DNA of 64,000 bases from Pollutimonas thiosulfatoxidans (GTDB lineage Bacteria; Pseudomonadota; Gammaproteobacteria; Burkholderiales; Burkholderiaceae_B): NCBI RefSeq assembly GCF_004022565.1, contig NZ_CP022987.1:1922001-1986000 (forward strand), in the 5' to 3' direction. The first letter of the stretch is position 1. Every line of letters begins with the position of its first letter. Position numbers and translations under genes: made by a program. Shown here piece after piece: positions 43,254-51,263 of this stretch. The notes beneath the pieces were generated by a model that searched no databases, was not told the DNA's origin, and saw nothing but the letters and a program-made list of their open reading frames with translations.

Positions 43254-44159
43254 ATGGCTACACCCTCACCCGCTACGATAGACAACTTCCTGGACGCCGT
43301 GTGGCTGCAAGATGGCCTGGCTCAGAACACCCTGGCCGCTTATCGCCGTGACTTGACCGCCTTTGCACAATGGCTGTCAGCCAAGCATGGCAAATCGCTG
43401 ACGCAGGCCGACGAGGCCGACATACAGGAATGGTTTGCCGCCAAGCACGCAAGCAGCAAGGCGACCACCGCCAACCGTCGCCTGGCGGCGCTGCGGCGCT
43501 ACTATCTTTGGGCCTTGCGTCACGGCCTGATCAGCCGCGATCCATGCCTGAGCTTGCGTGCCGCCAAGCAGGCCGCGCGCTTTCCCAAGACGCTGTCCGA
43601 AGAGCAGGTGGAAGCCCTGCTGCAGGCACCCGACACCCGCAGCACACTGGGCCTGCGGGATAGAGCCATGCTGGAAACCCTGTACGCCACCGGCCTGCGA
43701 GTCACCGAACTGACCTCGCTGGGCCTGCTGGAAGTCAACCTGGACGAGGGCGTGGTGCGCGTGACGCTGGGCAAGGGGGGCAAGGACAGACTGGTACCGC
43801 TGGGCAGCGAAGCGCAGCACTGGATCGCCCTATATCTGCAGCAATCACGACCGGAATTACTTGGGCAGCGCCGTTGCGATGCCCTGTTCGTCACCGGGCG
43901 GGCCGCCGGCATGACCCGCCAGGCCTTCTGGCTGATCGTAAAAAAATACGCGGCCCTGGCTGATATACAAGTGCCCTTGTCGCCACACGTGCTGCGCCAT
44001 GCATTTGCCACACATTTGCTTAATCACGGTGCCGACCTGCGGGTGGTGCAAATGCTGCTAGGCCATGCCGATATTTCGACTACCCAGATTTATACCCATG
44101 TGGCGCGGGAGCGGCTGAAAGCGCTGCATGCTCGCCATCACCCGCGCGCCTCTGCGTAG
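43254..44159 (+). CDS. xerD: Tyrosine recombinase XerD
   Basis: With XerC resolves chromosome dimers at dif. The 301 residues have an N-terminal SAM-like core-binding domain (to about 105) and a catalytic domain with the full set: Arg in ATGLRVTELTSL, Lys in LGKGGKDRLVPLG, HVLRH (His-x-x-Arg), His in LLGHADISTTQ and Tyr in IYTHV. Length, the isolated chromosomal setting and lack of att-like repeats argue for XerD rather than a phage integrase. The start lies 37 nt from the ModE operator. Confidence 0.93.
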   Translation: MATPSPATIDNFLDAVWLQDGLAQNTLAAYRRDLTAFAQWLSAKHGKSLTQADEADIQEWFAAKHASSKATTANRRLAALRRYYLWALRHGLISRDPCLSLRAAKQAARFPKTLSEEQVEALLQAPDTRSTLGLRDRAMLETLYATGLRVTELTSLGLLEVNLDEGVVRVTLGKGGKDRLVPLGSEAQHWIALYLQQSRPELLGQRRCDALFVTGRAAGMTRQAFWLIVKKYAALADIQVPLSPHVLRHAFATHLLNHGADLRVVQMLLGHADISTTQIYTHVARERLKALHARHHPRASA

Positions 44160-44168
44160 CAAACCATC

Positions 44169-44672
44169 ATGACCAAAGAAAAACATGTATCCGAGACGCC
44201 CGCCACACAGTTGCTGCGGCGAAGCAAAGTCGTCTTTACCGAGCATACTTACCATTACGTTGACCACGGCGGCGCGGGCGAAGCCGCAAGGCAACTGGGC
44301 CTGGACCCGCATCAAGTGGGCAAAACGCTGATCATGGAAGACGAGAACGCCAAACCGCTGGTGGTGCTGATGCACGGAGACTGTGAGGTGTCGACCAAGA
44401 ACCTGGCACGCCAGACCGGCGCCAAGCGCATCAACCCATGCTCTCCTGACGTGGCGCAGAAACACTCCGGCTACCTGGTCGGAGGCACGTCGCCATTTGC
44501 CACAAGAAAGAAAATGCCGGTGTGGATCGAAGCCGGCCTGCTGGCTTTTCCGAAGATCTATGTCAACGGTGGCCGGCGCGGCTATCTGATAGGCGTGGAC
44601 CCGGCGATGCTGGCAAGTTTGCTGGGTGCCAAGACGGTCACGGCAAGCCTGCCCATGACGCGGCACGATTAG
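44169..44672 (+). CDS. ybaK: Cys-tRNA(Pro)/Cys-tRNA(Cys) deacylase YbaK
   Basis: Editing enzyme that hydrolyses misacylated Cys-tRNA(Pro). The 167 residues belong to the YbaK/EbsC family: DHGGAGEAARQLGLDPHQVGKTL near residue 35 (interrupted quote of the family core), LMHGDCEVSTKNLA, the catalytic-site Lys region and VGGTSPFATRKKMPVW. It follows xerD by 9 nt, probably on one message, and is followed by tRNA-Arg on the opposite strand. Confidence 0.93.
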   Translation: MTKEKHVSETPATQLLRRSKVVFTEHTYHYVDHGGAGEAARQLGLDPHQVGKTLIMEDENAKPLVVLMHGDCEVSTKNLARQTGAKRINPCSPDVAQKHSGYLVGGTSPFATRKKMPVWIEAGLLAFPKIYVNGGRRGYLIGVDPAMLASLLGAKTVTASLPMTRHD

Positions 44673-44673
44673 C

Positions 44674-44748
44674 TGGCGTCCCCGGCAGGAATCGAACCTG
44701 CAATCTTCCCTTAGGAGGGGAAAGTTATATCCATTTAACTACAGGGAC
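44674..44748 (-). tRNA. tRNA-Arg(CCT)
   Basis: 75 nt with encoded CCA. The acceptor stem is GTCCCTG / CGGGGAC with one G-U pair, the D-arm region is TAGTTAAATGGATATAAC, the anticodon stem TTCCC/GGGAA holds the loop CTCCTAA (anticodon CCT, reading AGG), and the T-arm is GCAGGTTCGATTCCTGC. It closely matches the E. coli tRNA-Arg(CCU) layout. Confidence 0.96.
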
Positions 44749-44752
44749 GCAT

Positions 44753-44779
44753 GCGGCCTGCGATTATAAAGCAGGCCGC
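44753..44779 (-). promoter_or_regulatory. Promoter -10 of tRNA-Arg inside a perfect inverted repeat
   Basis: TATAAT on the minus strand (44763-44768) lies 15 nt before the mature tRNA 5' end. It is centred in the spacer of a 9-bp perfect inverted repeat, GCGGCCTGC / GCAGGCCGC. No good -35 is visible. The repeat has no T-run after it in either direction, so it is not a terminator. Confidence 0.5.
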
Positions 44780-44788
44780 AAAAACGCT

Positions 44789-45775
44789 TTATTGAAGCTT
44801 GATATTGCCCTTGGCAACCACCTCTTTCGCCCAGTCGTACTGTTCTTTGATCTCTTTGGCGAACTCTTCCGGTGTATTGCCCGATGGCGCAGCACCTTGC
44901 TTTTCGAGGGTCTCGATAACCTTGGGGTCCTTCAGCGCGACAACGGCGGCGTCACGCAGGATTTTGATGATTTCCGGTGGTGTGCCCTTCGGTGCCAGCA
45001 AGCCATACCATGCGGGCTGGTTCAGTTGGGGATAGCCCTCTTCAGCCAGTGTTGGCACGTCCGGCAAGGTTGCCAGGCGTTCTGGCCATGCCACTGCCAG
45101 CGCACGCAACTTGCCCGCCTTGATCTGACCCATGGACGACGGAAGATTGTCGAACATGCTGTCGATCTGACCGCCCACGGCATCCGTCACAGCAGGACCC
45201 GACCCTTTATAGGGCACGTGAACCGCTTCGGTGCCTGTGGCCTGCTTGAAGGCTTCGCCAAACAGGTGCAATACCGAGCAAGTGCCCGAGCTGCCATGCG
45301 TGTACTTGCCCGGATTATCCTTCAGCGTTTGCACGAACTCCTTGAAGTTCTTGGCCGGGAATTTCGGGTTGACCTCGATGACGTTGGGCACATTGGCAAA
45401 ATTGGTGACCGGCAGGAAGTCGGTCAAGGGTTCATAGGTAAGGTCATCAGGACGGCAGGCGGGGTTCACTGCCAGCGTGGACACGGTGGCGATAGACAAT
45501 GTATAGCCGTCCGGATTGGCGCGCGCGGCCTCTGCCGCGCCAATGGCGCCGCCGGCGCCGCCCTTGTTTTCGACCACCATGGTTTGCCCAAGCTCCTGGC
45601 CCATGCGCTGCGTGACAATGCGGGCCACGATGTCGGTCGAGCCGCCCGGCGCGAAGGGAACAATGACGCGTATGGGTTGCGTGGGGTAGTCGGCAGCCTG
45701 TACGGCCGTCGCACCCAACGCCGATGCCACACCTGCCGCCAGCGCCAATGCTGCGAGTCTGGTGGTTTTTGTCAT
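44789..45775 (-). CDS. Tripartite tricarboxylate transporter binding protein, TctC/Bug family
   Basis: Periplasmic receptor of 328 residues with a Sec signal (cleavage near VQA-AD, residue 28). The mature start YPTQPIRVIVPFAPGGSTDI is the Bug-family hallmark, and later ARANPDGYTL, HVPYKGSGPAVTD and APKGTPPEII follow. Such proteins bind citrate, other carboxylates or amino acids. No tctA/tctB membrane genes are nearby, so it is an orphan receptor, as is frequent in Bordetella-like genomes. The ligand is unknown. Confidence 0.9.
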   Translation of the reverse strand: MTKTTRLAALALAAGVASALGATAVQAADYPTQPIRVIVPFAPGGSTDIVARIVTQRMGQELGQTMVVENKGGAGGAIGAAEAARANPDGYTLSIATVSTLAVNPACRPDDLTYEPLTDFLPVTNFANVPNVIEVNPKFPAKNFKEFVQTLKDNPGKYTHGSSGTCSVLHLFGEAFKQATGTEAVHVPYKGSGPAVTDAVGGQIDSMFDNLPSSMGQIKAGKLRALAVAWPERLATLPDVPTLAEEGYPQLNQPAWYGLLAPKGTPPEIIKILRDAAVVALKDPKVIETLEKQGAAPSGNTPEEFAKEIKEQYDWAKEVVAKGNIKLQ

Positions 45776-45882
45776 AGTGAAGCCTCCTGGATAGTGAACT
45801 TATTAGAATTACGACAGAGGCGATATGCGCTAAGCTGCCTCCATTCCGCCGCCAAACAATAGTAATTTATAAATCCCTCCCT

Positions 45883-46782
45883 ATGTCCGTCATTCAACTG
45901 GTGCTGCCCGATTTTTTGCTTATCGGGCTTGGGTGGATGCTATTTCACAAGCTGAAGTTCTCCAGCGAATTCTTCCGCGGTGCAGAGAAACTCGTTTACT
46001 TCATCCTGTTTCCCGCCCTGCTGTTCCACTCCATCACACAGACGCCGCTAAGCCTTTCCGGCACTTATGTCCTGCTGCTGGCTACGCTGGCCCTCATGGG
46101 ATTCAGCATCGCCATGGCGTGGCTCGCCGTACCGCTGCTGCGACCCGACCTGCTGGACCATGCGTCGACAGCGCAATGCGCCTATCGGTTCAATACTTAT
46201 ATCGGTTTGTCGTTGGCCGGCGGCCTGGCCGGCTCCGCCGGGCAGACCATCATGGCAGTGCTGGTGGGCTTTGCCGTGCCCATTTCTAATATGGCCGCCG
46301 TACATGGCCTGGCACGCCAGACCGGAGGCAGGGTATTGGGCGAAATAGTCCGCAACCCCTTCATCATTGCCACGGCGGTGGCGCTGCTATGCAATATCTT
46401 TCGCGTGCCCATACCTGCAGCTATCGATGCAACGCTAGGCCGGCTTGGCGCCTGCGCCATCGCCATCGGCCTGATGTGCGTGGGCGCGACGCTGTCCCTT
46501 AAAGGCGGACGCGGATCTGCTCCACTGGTCAGCTGGATGATAGGCGTCAAGCTGCTGTTGACGCCGGCCGCAGCCATATTTATTGCGTGGGCGCTGGATC
46601 TGCCGCCCATGGAGCGGCAGATGGTGTTGCTTTTTGGCGCCTTGCCGACTGCCTCGTCAGCCTATGTGCTGGCGGCCCGGATGGGCGGCAATGGACGGCT
46701 GGTCGCCGTTACCATGTCGATCGGCACCCTTCTGTCGGCGGTGACCATCCCCATGTGGCTCATGGCCGGTCCTACGCCCTGA
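45883..46782 (+). CDS. AEC (auxin efflux carrier) family transporter
   Basis: Inner-membrane protein of 299 residues with about ten hydrophobic segments. Features of the family are LVYFILFPALLFHSI near residue 37, the middle crossover RFNTYIGLSLAG and the C-terminal LLFGALPTASSAYVLAARMGG. Bacterial relatives carry malonate, malate or other organic acids, so the substrate is open. It is divergent from the TctC gene (107-nt gap), which may mean a shared organic acid, and is followed closely by tsaE. Confidence 0.85.
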   Translation: MSVIQLVLPDFLLIGLGWMLFHKLKFSSEFFRGAEKLVYFILFPALLFHSITQTPLSLSGTYVLLLATLALMGFSIAMAWLAVPLLRPDLLDHASTAQCAYRFNTYIGLSLAGGLAGSAGQTIMAVLVGFAVPISNMAAVHGLARQTGGRVLGEIVRNPFIIATAVALLCNIFRVPIPAAIDATLGRLGACAIAIGLMCVGATLSLKGGRGSAPLVSWMIGVKLLLTPAAAIFIAWALDLPPMERQMVLLFGALPTASSAYVLAARMGGNGRLVAVTMSIGTLLSAVTIPMWLMAGPTP

Positions 46783-46796
46783 AAAAGGTCAACTTT

Positions 46797-47348
46797 ATGA
46801 ATACCCATCCTTTAGCGGAACTTAGCGTCGATTTGCCTGACGAAGCGGCCACGATAGCGCTCGCTCGTCAGCTTGCCCCCATGCTTGCTGAACCGCCGGC
46901 TATCGCTGATAACACGGCGCCCGGCGGCCGGATCCATCTGCGCGGCGATCTGGGAGCGGGGAAAACCAGCTTCGCCAGGGCCTTCCTGCGGGCCTGTGGC
47001 ATCACCGGCAGAATAAAAAGTCCCAGCTATGCGCTACTTGAAAGCTATAATCTTTCTAACTTATACTTCTATCATCTTGATTTTTATAGATTTAGCGATC
47101 CTCGAGAATGGATGGATGCCGGATTCCGAGAAATTCTGGACAAAAATGCCGTCGTATTGATCGAATGGCCGGAGCATGCAGGCGCTTTATTGCCGCCTCC
47201 GGACCTGGATATCAAGCTCGATTATGCGGACACTGGGCGGCGCGCCAAGCTGACGGCCCACAGCGAAAAAGGAAAACTATGGCTGACGACACTTGCCCTT
47301 GCCCCCCAGCAATCTCTGCGACAGGCGCCTCACGACGCCGACTCATAG
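46797..47348 (+). CDS. tsaE: tRNA threonylcarbamoyladenosine biosynthesis ATPase TsaE
   Basis: ATPase that drives TsaB/TsaD in making t6A37 in tRNAs. From the ATG at 46797 (AAGG site) it has 183 residues: Walker A LRGDLGAGKTSFARAF near residue 42, SPSYALLESY and the conserved FDxYR-type YHLDFYRFSDPREW followed by VVLIEWPEHA. A longer frame starts inside the AEC gene and is not needed. Sixty bases in the middle (47041-47100) are only 25% GC (15 G/C counted), unlike everything around. Its 3' end overlaps amiC by 70 nt. Confidence 0.94.
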   Translation: MNTHPLAELSVDLPDEAATIALARQLAPMLAEPPAIADNTAPGGRIHLRGDLGAGKTSFARAFLRACGITGRIKSPSYALLESYNLSNLYFYHLDFYRFSDPREWMDAGFREILDKNAVVLIEWPEHAGALLPPPDLDIKLDYADTGRRAKLTAHSEKGKLWLTTLALAPQQSLRQAPHDADS

Positions 47349-48637
47349 CCACCGCAGGGACCCTGCTCGTCATTCCAGTCATTCCAACGTTGGCGCATGC
47401 CGCATCGATTGTGGCGGTGCGCACCTGGCCTGCGGACGAATACACCCGCGTCACGTTGGAGATGGACAGCGAACTGAAGGCAGACCATTTCATACTGGAC
47501 AATCCGGATCGGCTGGTCGTGGATATTGAAGGTCTGCGCATGAACGGCACCATCAACGACCTGGTTTCCAAGATCCGTCCCAACGACCCCTACATCGGCT
47601 CGGTACGGGTCGGCCAGAACCGGCCCGATGTAGTTCGGCTGGTGCTCGACCTGAAACAGCCTATCGCGCCGCAAGTATTCACGCTCAAGCCTATCGGCGA
47701 GTACAAATACCGACTGGTGCTGGACCTGTACCCGCAGGTTGCCCAGGATCCCTTGATGGCCATCCTGAATAATGCAGACAGCGACCCGCTTGCCGAAGTG
47801 CTGGAAGATCTGGCGCGCGGTGCCGAAGGACAAGCGCCCGTCCCGTCAGTGCCCGGCCAGCAACTCCCGCCCATTGCCAAAACACCCAAGGCACCACCCC
47901 AGCCGCCGCCCACAGCAAGCGAGCCGCGCCGCAACCGTCCCCTCCTCGTCGCCCTGGATCCCGGCCACGGAGGCGAAGACCCCGGGGCCGTCGGGCGTAG
48001 CGGCACCAAAGAGAAAGACATCGTACTGAGCATCGCGCGACGGCTGAAAAAACTGATTGATGCGCAGCCCGGGATGCAGGCCTATCTGACGCGAGACAAT
48101 GATTATTTCGTACCGCTGCATGTGCGGGTACAAAAGGCGCGCCGTGTAAAGGCCGACCTGTTCATCTCCATACACGCCGATGCGTGGATCAAACCCAGCG
48201 CGCGCGGCTCTTCCGTCTTTGCCCTGTCGCAGAACGGCGCAACCAGTGCTGCAGCAAGGCTGATGGCACAACGAGAAAACCAGGCGGACTTGATCGGCGG
48301 CGTCGACCTGGGGTCGCACAACAAACAAGTCGCGCAGGTGCTGCTTGATCTATCGACGGCCGCACAGATCAACGACTCGATGCGAGTTGGTGGCCGTATC
48401 CTGGGAGAAATCGGCAAGATCAATCGGCTGCATAAAAAGCATGTCGAGCGCGCGGGCTTTGCGGTCCTGAAGGCGCCGGATATCCCGTCTATCCTGGTTG
48501 AGACCGCATTCATCAGCAACCCTCAGGAAGAACGCCTGCTCAAGAGCCCCAAATACCAGGAGAGCATCGCGCGAGCCATGCTGACCGGCATCAACGGCTA
48601 CTTTGCCGATAGCCCAACCCTGGCGCGCAACGCCTAG
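47279..48637 (+). CDS. amiC: N-acetylmuramoyl-L-alanine amidase (AmiC-type, AMIN domain)
   Basis: Cleaves septal peptidoglycan during daughter-cell separation. From the ATG at 47279 it has 452 residues. SRRRLIATA starting at residue 18 plus a hydrophobic stretch ending HAAS is a Tat-type signal. An AMIN targeting domain (about 40-140), a Pro-rich linker and an Amidase_3 domain follow: ALDPGHGGEDPGA with the zinc His, RRLK, SIHADAW with the second His, and the Glu in LVETAFISNPQEE. The start overlaps tsaE by 70 nt in another frame; tsaE-amiC adjacency is common. Confidence 0.93.
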   Translation: MADDTCPCPPAISATGASRRRLIATAGTLLVIPVIPTLAHAASIVAVRTWPADEYTRVTLEMDSELKADHFILDNPDRLVVDIEGLRMNGTINDLVSKIRPNDPYIGSVRVGQNRPDVVRLVLDLKQPIAPQVFTLKPIGEYKYRLVLDLYPQVAQDPLMAILNNADSDPLAEVLEDLARGAEGQAPVPSVPGQQLPPIAKTPKAPPQPPPTASEPRRNRPLLVALDPGHGGEDPGAVGRSGTKEKDIVLSIARRLKKLIDAQPGMQAYLTRDNDYFVPLHVRVQKARRVKADLFISIHADAWIKPSARGSSVFALSQNGATSAAARLMAQRENQADLIGGVDLGSHNKQVAQVLLDLSTAAQINDSMRVGGRILGEIGKINRLHKKHVERAGFAVLKAPDIPSILVETAFISNPQEERLLKSPKYQESIARAMLTGINGYFADSPTLARNA

Positions 48638-48641
48638 CGCA

Positions 48642-49280
48642 CTACGACGGCGTCTTGCGACTGAACAGCTTCCAGATTGCGCCCACCGCCACGGGGACGG
48701 CGGCGGCGCTTATGCCTATCAACACGATGGTATTCAGGTGCTCTTTGATAATGGGCACGTTGCCAAAGAAATAGCCCAGGGTCACGAAGCCGACCACCCA
48801 CAGTATGGCGCCTGAAATATTGAACAACTGAAAGCGCAGTACGTTCATGGCGGCGACACCGGCAACGAAGGGCGCAAAGGTACGGAAAATCGGCAGAAAG
48901 CGGGACAGCACGATGGTTTTTCCACCATGCTTCTCGTAAAAAGCATGCGTCTTCATCAAGGCCTTGCGGTCTAGAAAACGATAATTCTTGACGAATACGC
49001 GCGGGCCTATGAACCGGCCGATGTGATAATTGACTGTGTTGCCCAGTATCGCGGCGAACACCAGTAGCGCCGCCAGTAGCACCGGGTCCAGCAATCCCGA
49101 TGCACCAAATGCCCCGGCGATGAACAATAGAGAATCACCCGGTAGAAAGGGCAGGACCACCAGGCCGGTCTCGCCAAAAATAATCAGGAACAGCACCAGG
49201 TAAATCCACGCTCCATATTGTGCGACCCAGACCCCAAGATACTGGTCTATATGGACAATCATATTCAGAAAATCAAGCAT
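48642..49280 (-). CDS. DedA family inner-membrane protein
   Basis: The 212 residues have several hydrophobic segments and the DedA motifs: FGETGLVVLPFLPGDSLLF near residue 35, GNTVNYHIGRFIG, and RFLPIFRTFAPFVAGVAAM near residue 125, with the two conserved arginines. DedA proteins support membrane integrity and polyprenyl- or phospholipid flipping. Its stop is only 4 nt from the amiC stop on the opposite strand, so no terminator separates them. Confidence 0.92.
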   Translation of the reverse strand: MLDFLNMIVHIDQYLGVWVAQYGAWIYLVLFLIIFGETGLVVLPFLPGDSLLFIAGAFGASGLLDPVLLAALLVFAAILGNTVNYHIGRFIGPRVFVKNYRFLDRKALMKTHAFYEKHGGKTIVLSRFLPIFRTFAPFVAGVAAMNVLRFQLFNISGAILWVVGFVTLGYFFGNVPIIKEHLNTIVLIGISAAAVPVAVGAIWKLFSRKTPS

Positions 49281-49397
49281 AGCGGCTATTTGAAAAAAGT
49301 TACCGCAATATACTCCGTTAGAAGAGACAGCAAAAGAACAGCCGGGTCGTACGGGCTAAAATCATAGCTTCGAACCTGCTTATTGGAACCCCCGGGT

Positions 49398-51263
49398 ATG
49401 TCTGAACGCCGCTCTATTGCTCCCCTCCCCGACATGTTGATCAGCCAGATCGCTGCCGGAGAAGTGATCGAGAGGCCGGCATCGGTTCTGAAAGAACTGC
49501 TCGAGAACTCGATAGACGCGGGTGCGCGCGCTATTGAAGTGCGGCTGGATGGCGGCGGCATACGAAGGATCTCTGTCAGCGACGATGGTGGCGGCATCCC
49601 GGAGGCTGAGCTTGCCCTGGCACTGACGCGCCATGCCACCAGCAAAATTGCCTCGCTGGCCGAGCTCGAGTCCGTCAACTCGATGGGTTTTCGGGGCGAA
49701 GCGCTGGCCTCCATTGCCTCGGTCGCCCGACTGACACTGACGTCCCGAACCGCAACCGCGCCCCACGCTTGGCAGATTCAGCCCGGCAGCAGCCAGCCCG
49801 TGCCGGCATCCGGCTCGGTAGGAACCACCATCGACGTCCGCCAGCTATTTGACGATGTGCCGGCTCGCCGCAAGTTCCTGCGAGCCGAGAACACGGAGTA
49901 TGGTCATTGCGTTGATGCCCTCGAGCGCATCGCCTTGGCGCATCCGCACATCGCTTTCCGACTGTTCCACAACGACAAGGCGCAGCGCAACTGGCGGGCC
50001 GCCGACATCGGCCAACGCGTTCGCGACGTGTTGGGCGTGGAATTTATTGAACAAGGCCTGGAGGTCAACAGAGAGCAGGGCTTGGTCTCGCTGCATGGCG
50101 TCATTACCCGCCCGACGCATGCGCGCAGCCGCGCCGACAGGCAGTACCTGTATGTCAATGGCCGCTACGTCAAGGACCGCACGGTCTCCCATGCCATACG
50201 CCAGGCCTACGCCGATGTGCTGCATGGCGATAGGCAGGCGGCCTACGTCCTGTTCCTCTTGGTCGACCCCTCTACCGTCGATGTCAATGTGCATCCCGCC
50301 AAGAGCGAGGTGCGCTTTCGCGATAGCGGCGCCCTGCATCGCTTCGTAAGCCAGACCCTGGGCCACACGCTGGCCGCCGCAGGCGGACATGCCCCCAGCC
50401 CTGAACAGGCTGCTCCGCCCATGCCCTATGCCGATGGTACGGGCGCCGCCTTGGGTGCTCCCGCGAACGATGTGGAGTATGCGGCGCAAGCGTCTGCTGC
50501 GACATACCCCGGCTACGCGCCGCAGCCGTTTTTCCCGACGCCACAACACCAGCAAGCGTTCCGCCTGCGCGACCATCGTCCTGATTCCGGCGCCGGCGCG
50601 ACATGGCAAACACTTTACCGGCCGCTGGAGGCTGGCGATCCCATCGGCGACGCGGCCCCGACTGCCCCCGCGAGCTCCGAATTCCCGCTGGGTATGGCGC
50701 TGGGCCAGTTGCACGGCATTTATATTCTGGCGCAGAACCAGGCTGGCCTGGTTCTGGTGGATATGCACGCGGCACATGAGCGTGTGATGTACGAACAGCT
50801 CAAGCTGGCGATGGATCGCCAAAGCCTTCCGCGCCAAGAGCTCCTCGTACCCGTGGTGTTCAGCGTCAGCGAAAAAGACGTGGCACTGATCGACGAACAC
50901 GCATCCACGCTTGACGAGCTTGGACTGGACCTGCGTGCGGCGGGGCCAGCCTCTGTCGCGGTGCGCGCCGTACCGGCATTGCTTGCGGGCGGCGACATCG
51001 AGTCGCTGGCGCGTAACGTGCTGCGGGATTTGGCAAGCGTGGGCGTGTCGCCCCGGCTGACCGAACAGCGCAACGAGTTGCTCTCGACCATGGCTTGCCA
51101 TGGCTCCGTACGTGCCAACCGCCGCCTCACGCTGGAAGAGATGAACGGCCTGTTGCGCAAGATGGAGCAGACTGAACGGGCGGATCAATGCAACCATGGC
51201 CGACCGACCTGGATGCAATGGAAAATCGGAGACCTGGACAAGCTGTTCATGCGCGGCCAATGA
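49398..51263 (+). CDS. mutL: DNA mismatch repair protein MutL
   Basis: Couples MutS to strand incision. The ATG at 49398 gives 621 residues; a TTG five codons upstream is unlikely. The GHKL ATPase has AGEVIERPASVLKELLENS, DDGGGI and NSMGFRGEALASI. After a Pro/Ala-rich linker (about 345-425) the C-terminal domain contains DMHAAHERVMYE, which fits the DQHA-X2-E-X4-E endonuclease motif except for Met instead of Gln. This suggests a nicking MutL used without MutH. The stop overlaps miaA as ATGA. Confidence 0.96.
   Translation: MSERRSIAPLPDMLISQIAAGEVIERPASVLKELLENSIDAGARAIEVRLDGGGIRRISVSDDGGGIPEAELALALTRHATSKIASLAELESVNSMGFRGEALASIASVARLTLTSRTATAPHAWQIQPGSSQPVPASGSVGTTIDVRQLFDDVPARRKFLRAENTEYGHCVDALERIALAHPHIAFRLFHNDKAQRNWRAADIGQRVRDVLGVEFIEQGLEVNREQGLVSLHGVITRPTHARSRADRQYLYVNGRYVKDRTVSHAIRQAYADVLHGDRQAAYVLFLLVDPSTVDVNVHPAKSEVRFRDSGALHRFVSQTLGHTLAAAGGHAPSPEQAAPPMPYADGTGAALGAPANDVEYAAQASAATYPGYAPQPFFPTPQHQQAFRLRDHRPDSGAGATWQTLYRPLEAGDPIGDAAPTAPASSEFPLGMALGQLHGIYILAQNQAGLVLVDMHAAHERVMYEQLKLAMDRQSLPRQELLVPVVFSVSEKDVALIDEHASTLDELGLDLRAAGPASVAVRAVPALLAGGDIESLARNVLRDLASVGVSPRLTEQRNELLSTMACHGSVRANRRLTLEEMNGLLRKMEQTERADQCNHGRPTWMQWKIGDLDKLFMRGQ

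Noticed and set aside
43254..44159. xerD as the integrase of a mobile element beside tRNA-Arg
   Set aside because: The gene has XerD length and neighbours, and I see no direct repeat of the tRNA 3' end or phage-like cargo within the window.
46587..46796. Upstream extension of the tsaE frame into the AEC carrier gene
   Set aside because: The extension lies inside another gene, and the ATG at 46797 has an AAGG ribosome site and gives family-typical length.
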